From positions 1-8,985 of the forward strand of contig JAAZME010000018.1 of NCBI GenBank assembly GCA_012798975.1: 8,985 bases of DNA, in the 5' to 3' direction. Numbering within the stretch: position 1 is the first letter of the stretch; every line of letters starts with the position of its first letter. Source of the stretch: Gallicola sp. (GTDB lineage: Bacteria; Bacillota; Clostridia; Tissierellales; Peptoniphilaceae). The position numbers were made by a program, and so were the translations under genes. Below the pieces are notes generated by a model that saw only the letters and a program-made list of their open reading frames with translations, was not told where the DNA came from and searched no databases. This document shows, piece after piece, positions 5,929 to 8,985 of this stretch.

Positions 5929-8079
5929 ATGGAAAAAGAACTTTTTAAAAATACAAATTTGGAATCCGCAGATAAGAAGGATTCCTCTAAAAATATCTAT
6001 ACTTATCGTTTAAAAGAGCTTGGCTGAGCGAACTGCGCCAGCAAGATGGAAGTTTCCATCGGGAAAATGGAGGGAGTAGCCAGCGCATCTGTTAATTTTA
6101 TGAGCCAAAAGCTGAAAATCGAAACAGAAAGAAGGGGCAGTATAAAGAAACTCTATCCAAGGATAGAACAAATTGTAAAAGAAATCGAACCCCAGGTAGA
6201 GATCGAAGCTTGGGAAAAAGAAACGGAAGAAGAAGGGCTGGATAAAAAAGAATATATTCCATTAATAGCAGGAGCGGTTCTTTATTTCTTCGGTCTGTTG
6301 TATCCTTCGGAAGGAACCGTTCGTTTAGGAATCTTTCTAGCAGCTTATGCCTTAGTAGGAGGCGAAGTACTGTGGAGAGCAGTGCAGAATATCCGCAGAG
6401 GACAAGTATTCGATGAGAACTTTTTAATGGCGGTGGCAACCATAGGGGCATTCGCCGTAGGAGAGTATCCGGAAGGAGTTGCAGTTATGCTCTTCTATCA
6501 AGTCGGAGAATTGTTCCAAGATGTGGCTGTTCATCGTTCCAGAAAATCCATCTCTTCTTTAATGGAAATCCGTCCAGAGTATGCAAATCTCGTACAGGGA
6601 GAAGAGATTCTCCAAACAGCGCCGGAAGAAATAAAAGTTGGAGATATTATACTGATAAAACCGGGAGAACGAGTTCCACTTGACGGCGAAGTCATCGAGG
6701 GAGTTTCTTCCTTGGATACCTCGGCGATCACTGGAGAGTCTCTGCCCCGTGATGTAGAATCCGGCTCTAAAATTCTTTCAGGCATGATCAACAAAAACGG
6801 ACTTTTAAAGGTAAAGGTAGAAAAAATATATGCAGATTCCACTATTGCAAAAATACTGGACTTGGTGGAAAATGCAGGAAGCAAAAAAGCGCCTACAGAA
6901 AAGTTTATTACAAAGTTTGCTGCTGTGTATACGCCGGCTGTGGTGTTCATCGCATTAGCACTGGCAATATTACCGCCGATTATTCTAGGAGAAAGCTTCT
7001 CTACTTGGGTCTATAGAGCGCTGATCTTCCTTGTTGTATCTTGTCCATGTGCTCTTGTTATTTCTATTCCTTTAGGATTTTTCGGAGGAATTGGGGGAGC
7101 GTCGAAAAATGGAATCTTGATTAAAGGGGGAAACTATCTAGAAGCCCTAAATCAAGTCACTACTATTGTTTTTGACAAAACAGGAACGCTTACAAAAGGA
7201 AATTTCAAAGTTACTAAAATAGAAACAGAAGGAAAGTACAGTGAAAAAGAGCTGTTGGAATTTGCAGCATTAGGAGAAAGCTATTCTACCCATCCTATTG
7301 CGCTTTCTATACTAGAAGCGAACGGGCCGGTAGAAAAAGGAAAGATCGAAAACTACGAAGAAATACCAGGTCACGGGATCCAGTTTCGCGTAAAAGGAAA
7401 GAAAATCGCTGTAGGAAATGAAAAGATTTTAAGAAGAAATGGCATTTCTTTTGAGAAACCGGAAGGAATTGGAACGGTTCTGTATATTTCTGTGGATCAG
7501 AAATTTGAAGGCCATATTCTCATTTCCGATGAAATGAAAGAAGACTCTGCCGAGGCTATTCGAGATTTAAGAAAAGAAGGGATCAAGAACCTTGTGATGC
7601 TTACAGGAGACAGCAGGCTTGTAGGGGAAAAGATAGGCGAAGAGCTGGGACTGGACACAGTATATTCCGAACTTCTGCCGGACCAGAAGGTAGAAAAACT
7701 CGAAGAAGTCTTTAAGGGACTCGGTACAAAAGAGAAACTCGCTTTCGTAGGAGACGGGGTTAACGATGCTCCGGTTATTGCTAGAGCAGATATCGGAATC
7801 GCCATGGGTGCTATGGGTTCTGATGCAGCTATCGAAGCTTCCGATATTGTTATTATGACAGACGAACCTTCGAAAATTGTATCTGCTCTAAAAATTGCAA
7901 AGAAAACGAAAAAAATTGTTATGCAGAATATCTTCCTCGCTATGATTATAAAAGTTGTCGTATTAATACTGGGCGCAGGAGGAATGGCTACGATGTGGGA
8001 AGCCGTATTCGCCGATGTAGGAGTGGCAGTTCTTGCAATACTAAATGCCATGAGAGTATTAAATACAAAAGATATCTAA
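5929..8079 (+). CDS. cadA: Zn/Cd/Pb-exporting P-type ATPase CadA, candidate selenoprotein (in-frame TGA at codon 33)
   Basis: This is a P1B-2 heavy-metal pump, 716 residues if codon 33 is read through. An AAGGAG 6 bases before the ATG at 5929 fixes the start. Residues 1-75 form one HMA metal-binding domain whose motif reads L-G-TGA-A-N-C-A, so residue 33, normally Cys, is UGA. The rest is intact: TGES 268-271 (actuator), Cys372-Pro-Cys374 in membrane helix 6, the phosphorylated Asp416 in DKTGT, His455-Pro456, TGD 559-561, GDGVNDAP 608-615, Lys675 and Asp696 in the last two helices. CPC with this Lys and Asp is typical of Zn/Cd/Pb pumps such as ZntA. If UGA stopped translation, only an ATG at 6046 without a ribosome binding site would be left, giving 677 residues without the metal-binding loop. 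Selenocysteine insertion is inferred; a nonsense mutation is the alternative. cadC is cotranscribed. Confidence 0.93.
6025..6027 (+). other. In-frame UGA, candidate selenocysteine codon of CadA (Sec33)
   Basis: TGA occupies the place of the first Cys in the HMA motif GxxCxxC-like loop (here G-U-A-N-C), with the second Cys encoded by TGC at 6034-6036. Reading frame and family similarity continue without a break on both sides (IYTYRLKELG before, ANCASKMEVSIGKMEGV after). Bacterial selenoproteins often carry Sec at exactly the first position of a CxxC. Genetic codes that read UGA as Trp or Gly are unlikely because arsD ends with TGA. Confidence 0.7.
6028..6060 (+). promoter_or_regulatory. SECIS-like hairpin downstream of the cadA UGA
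   Basis: GATGGA (6045-6050) pairs perfectly with TCCATC (6055-6060) around the loop AGTT; an extra A-T pair can shorten the loop to GT. The apical loop begins 23 bases after the UGA and has a G in its first two positions. Both agree with what is known of bacterial SECIS elements, which lie in the coding region directly after UGA and bind SelB. The lower stem is weak, so this is a plausible, not proven, SECIS. Confidence 0.55.
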
Positions 8080-8107
8080 AAGAAGTCTCGAAAGAGGTTT
8101 CTTTTTT
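8078..8107 (+). terminator. Rho-independent terminator after cadA
   Basis: A 12-bp stem (8078-8089 with 8094-8105, two G-T pairs) closed by a GAAA tetraloop is followed by a T run. The left arm starts in the cadA stop codon. It closes the cadC-cadA operon. Confidence 0.88.
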
Positions 8108-8172
8108 ATGGAGTTTTAGGAAATAGAAAGAGATGGGTATCAGTAAGAAAAAGAAAAGAGGTGAAGGATGCA

Positions 8173-8985
8173 GTGAAGAAAAAGAAAATGTTTATGCGGA
8201 CTGCAGTATTTTTTCTGGGAATATTCTTTCTCGTTTCCTGCAAAGGGAAAAAGGAAACGGCGGACAACACTACTGTAGAAGAAAAAATAGCAGAAATTAC
8301 AACAGATAATCCGGAGGCCAGAGTTGCAGTGAGTATTATGGATAGACAAGAACAGAATATTACAACCTATGGAGAAGGAGGAAAGATTCTTTCTGGAGAC
8401 GAGACGGTCTATGAGATAGGGGATCTTACAAAACTTTTTACAGCTTCTCTTTTAGCGAAGGAAGAGTATAAAGGACGCTTAGACAGAAATCAGCCCATCA
8501 GCCGGTATATCAAAACTATAGAGGGAGAAGATGCACCGACTATAAAAGAAACGGCTGCTCATATTGCGGGGTTTAAAGATACCTATGGGAGTCTTAAGCG
8601 GTCGGTTAATTCTCTTTTTAAAGATGAGATCTATTTAAATATCACACGAGATGAAATTTTGGAAGAACTGAAAGAGAATATGCCGGAAAAGGGAAACCAT
8701 CCTTTCAGTTATTCAAACTTCGGTTATGCCCTATTAGGAGAGGTCATCGTCGGAAGTCGGAATTCTGAGGAAGATTTCATTCTTCCCATTCTGAACGACT
8801 ATGTCCAAAATTATCTCATTCTTAAAGATACAGAGATTTTCGTTCATCAGACGGAACTGGGATATTCGACAAAATGGGCTTATTACGACGGTTACCTGTC
8901 TGCATTAGGTTTAACCTCTACCATAGAAGATATGTCGAAATTTATATGGGGGCAGCTGCGGGGAAACCCTTATTATGACTATAAA
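8173..8985 (+). CDS. Lipoprotein of the class C beta-lactamase/serine hydrolase family, probable pseudo-enzyme (3' end cut)
   Basis: The visible 271 residues are open to the window edge. A GTG start at 8173 is preferred because GAGGTGAAGGA lies just upstream; ATGs at 8188 and 8194 lack a ribosome binding site. The N-terminus is a lipoprotein signal: lysine-rich MKKKK, a hydrophobic stretch, then the lipobox LVSC with Cys23, so the protein should be anchored outside the cell membrane. The remainder looks like the beta-lactamase-related (CubicO/PBP4*-like) fold: EIGDLTKLFTASLLAKEEYKGRL (residues 81-103), then AAHIAGF in place of the usual THTSG, then the YSN motif (Tyr180, Asn182) in FSYSNFGYALLGE. 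The nucleophile of SxxK is replaced by Asp84 while Lys87 is kept, so hydrolase activity is doubtful. The terminator before it suggests a unit separate from cadA; I see no clear promoter in the 65 bases between. Confidence 0.75.
   Translation, partial: MKKKKMFMRTAVFFLGIFFLVSCKGKKETADNTTVEEKIAEITTDNPEARVAVSIMDRQEQNITTYGEGGKILSGDETVYEIGDLTKLFTASLLAKEEYKGRLDRNQPISRYIKTIEGEDAPTIKETAAHIAGFKDTYGSLKRSVNSLFKDEIYLNITRDEILEELKENMPEKGNHPFSYSNFGYALLGEVIVGSRNSEEDFILPILNDYVQNYLILKDTEIFVHQTELGYSTKWAYYDGYLSALGLTSTIEDMSKFIWGQLRGNPYYDYK

Noticed and set aside
6025..6027. UGA decoded as tryptophan or glycine by an alternative genetic code
   Set aside because: arsD ends with TGA at its proper family length, and Trp is encoded by TGG throughout the window.
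7497..8051. Long reading frame antisense to cadA
   Set aside because: It is a shadow of the strongly conserved P-type ATPase frame; its Ser/Ile-rich low-complexity product matches nothing known to me.
6046..8079. cadA starting at the ATG at 6046
   Set aside because: No ribosome binding site precedes it and it would remove the metal-binding loop. The ATG at 5929 has AAGGAG at ideal spacing, and the intervening codons encode a proper HMA start.

Overview
The window is a metal and metalloid resistance cluster, most likely from an anaerobic, low-GC Firmicute of the Clostridia type. This is inferred from the A/G-rich coding strands, strong AGGAGG-type ribosome binding sites, sigma-A-like promoters, and closest family resemblance to clostridial Acr3, ArsC, ArsD, ArsA and CadA proteins. 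I cannot name the species.

Left part (1-3725, minus strand): an arsenic operon reading arsR - acr3 - arsC - arsD - arsA. The last four genes are packed tightly, with ribosome binding sites inside the end of the preceding gene. arsA runs off the left edge. ArsR would repress through ATAGATA/TATCTAT half-sites found at both arsR and acr3. Arsenate is reduced by ArsC. ArsD passes arsenite to the ArsA ATPase, and Acr3 exports it. The second ATP site of ArsA has an unusual GKIT sequence.

Middle part (3765-5462, plus strand): a divergent unit with a copper-type CsoR repressor, its own promoter and a C5-TA-G5 operator, followed by a MATE-family efflux transporter. The transporter gene is broken by one extra A in an A8 run. 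A strong terminator closes the unit.

Right part (5472-8107, plus strand): a cadC-cadA operon for Zn/Cd/Pb, with a consensus promoter, a repeat-rich operator and a terminator. The main discovery candidate is here. The cadA reading frame starts at 5929 with an excellent ribosome binding site and has an in-frame TGA at 6025-6027. That codon sits exactly where the first cysteine of the N-terminal metal-binding CxxC motif belongs (G-TGA-A-N-C). A hairpin with a G-containing apical loop begins 17 bases after it, at the distance expected for a bacterial SECIS element. This suggests a selenocysteine-containing (UxxC) heavy-metal P-type ATPase.

Right edge (8173-8985): the start of a lipoprotein of the class C beta-lactamase/serine hydrolase family. 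Its catalytic serine is replaced by aspartate (DLTK instead of SxxK), so it may be a pseudo-enzyme.

I saw no tRNA, rRNA, CRISPR array, transposase or insertion-sequence ends.
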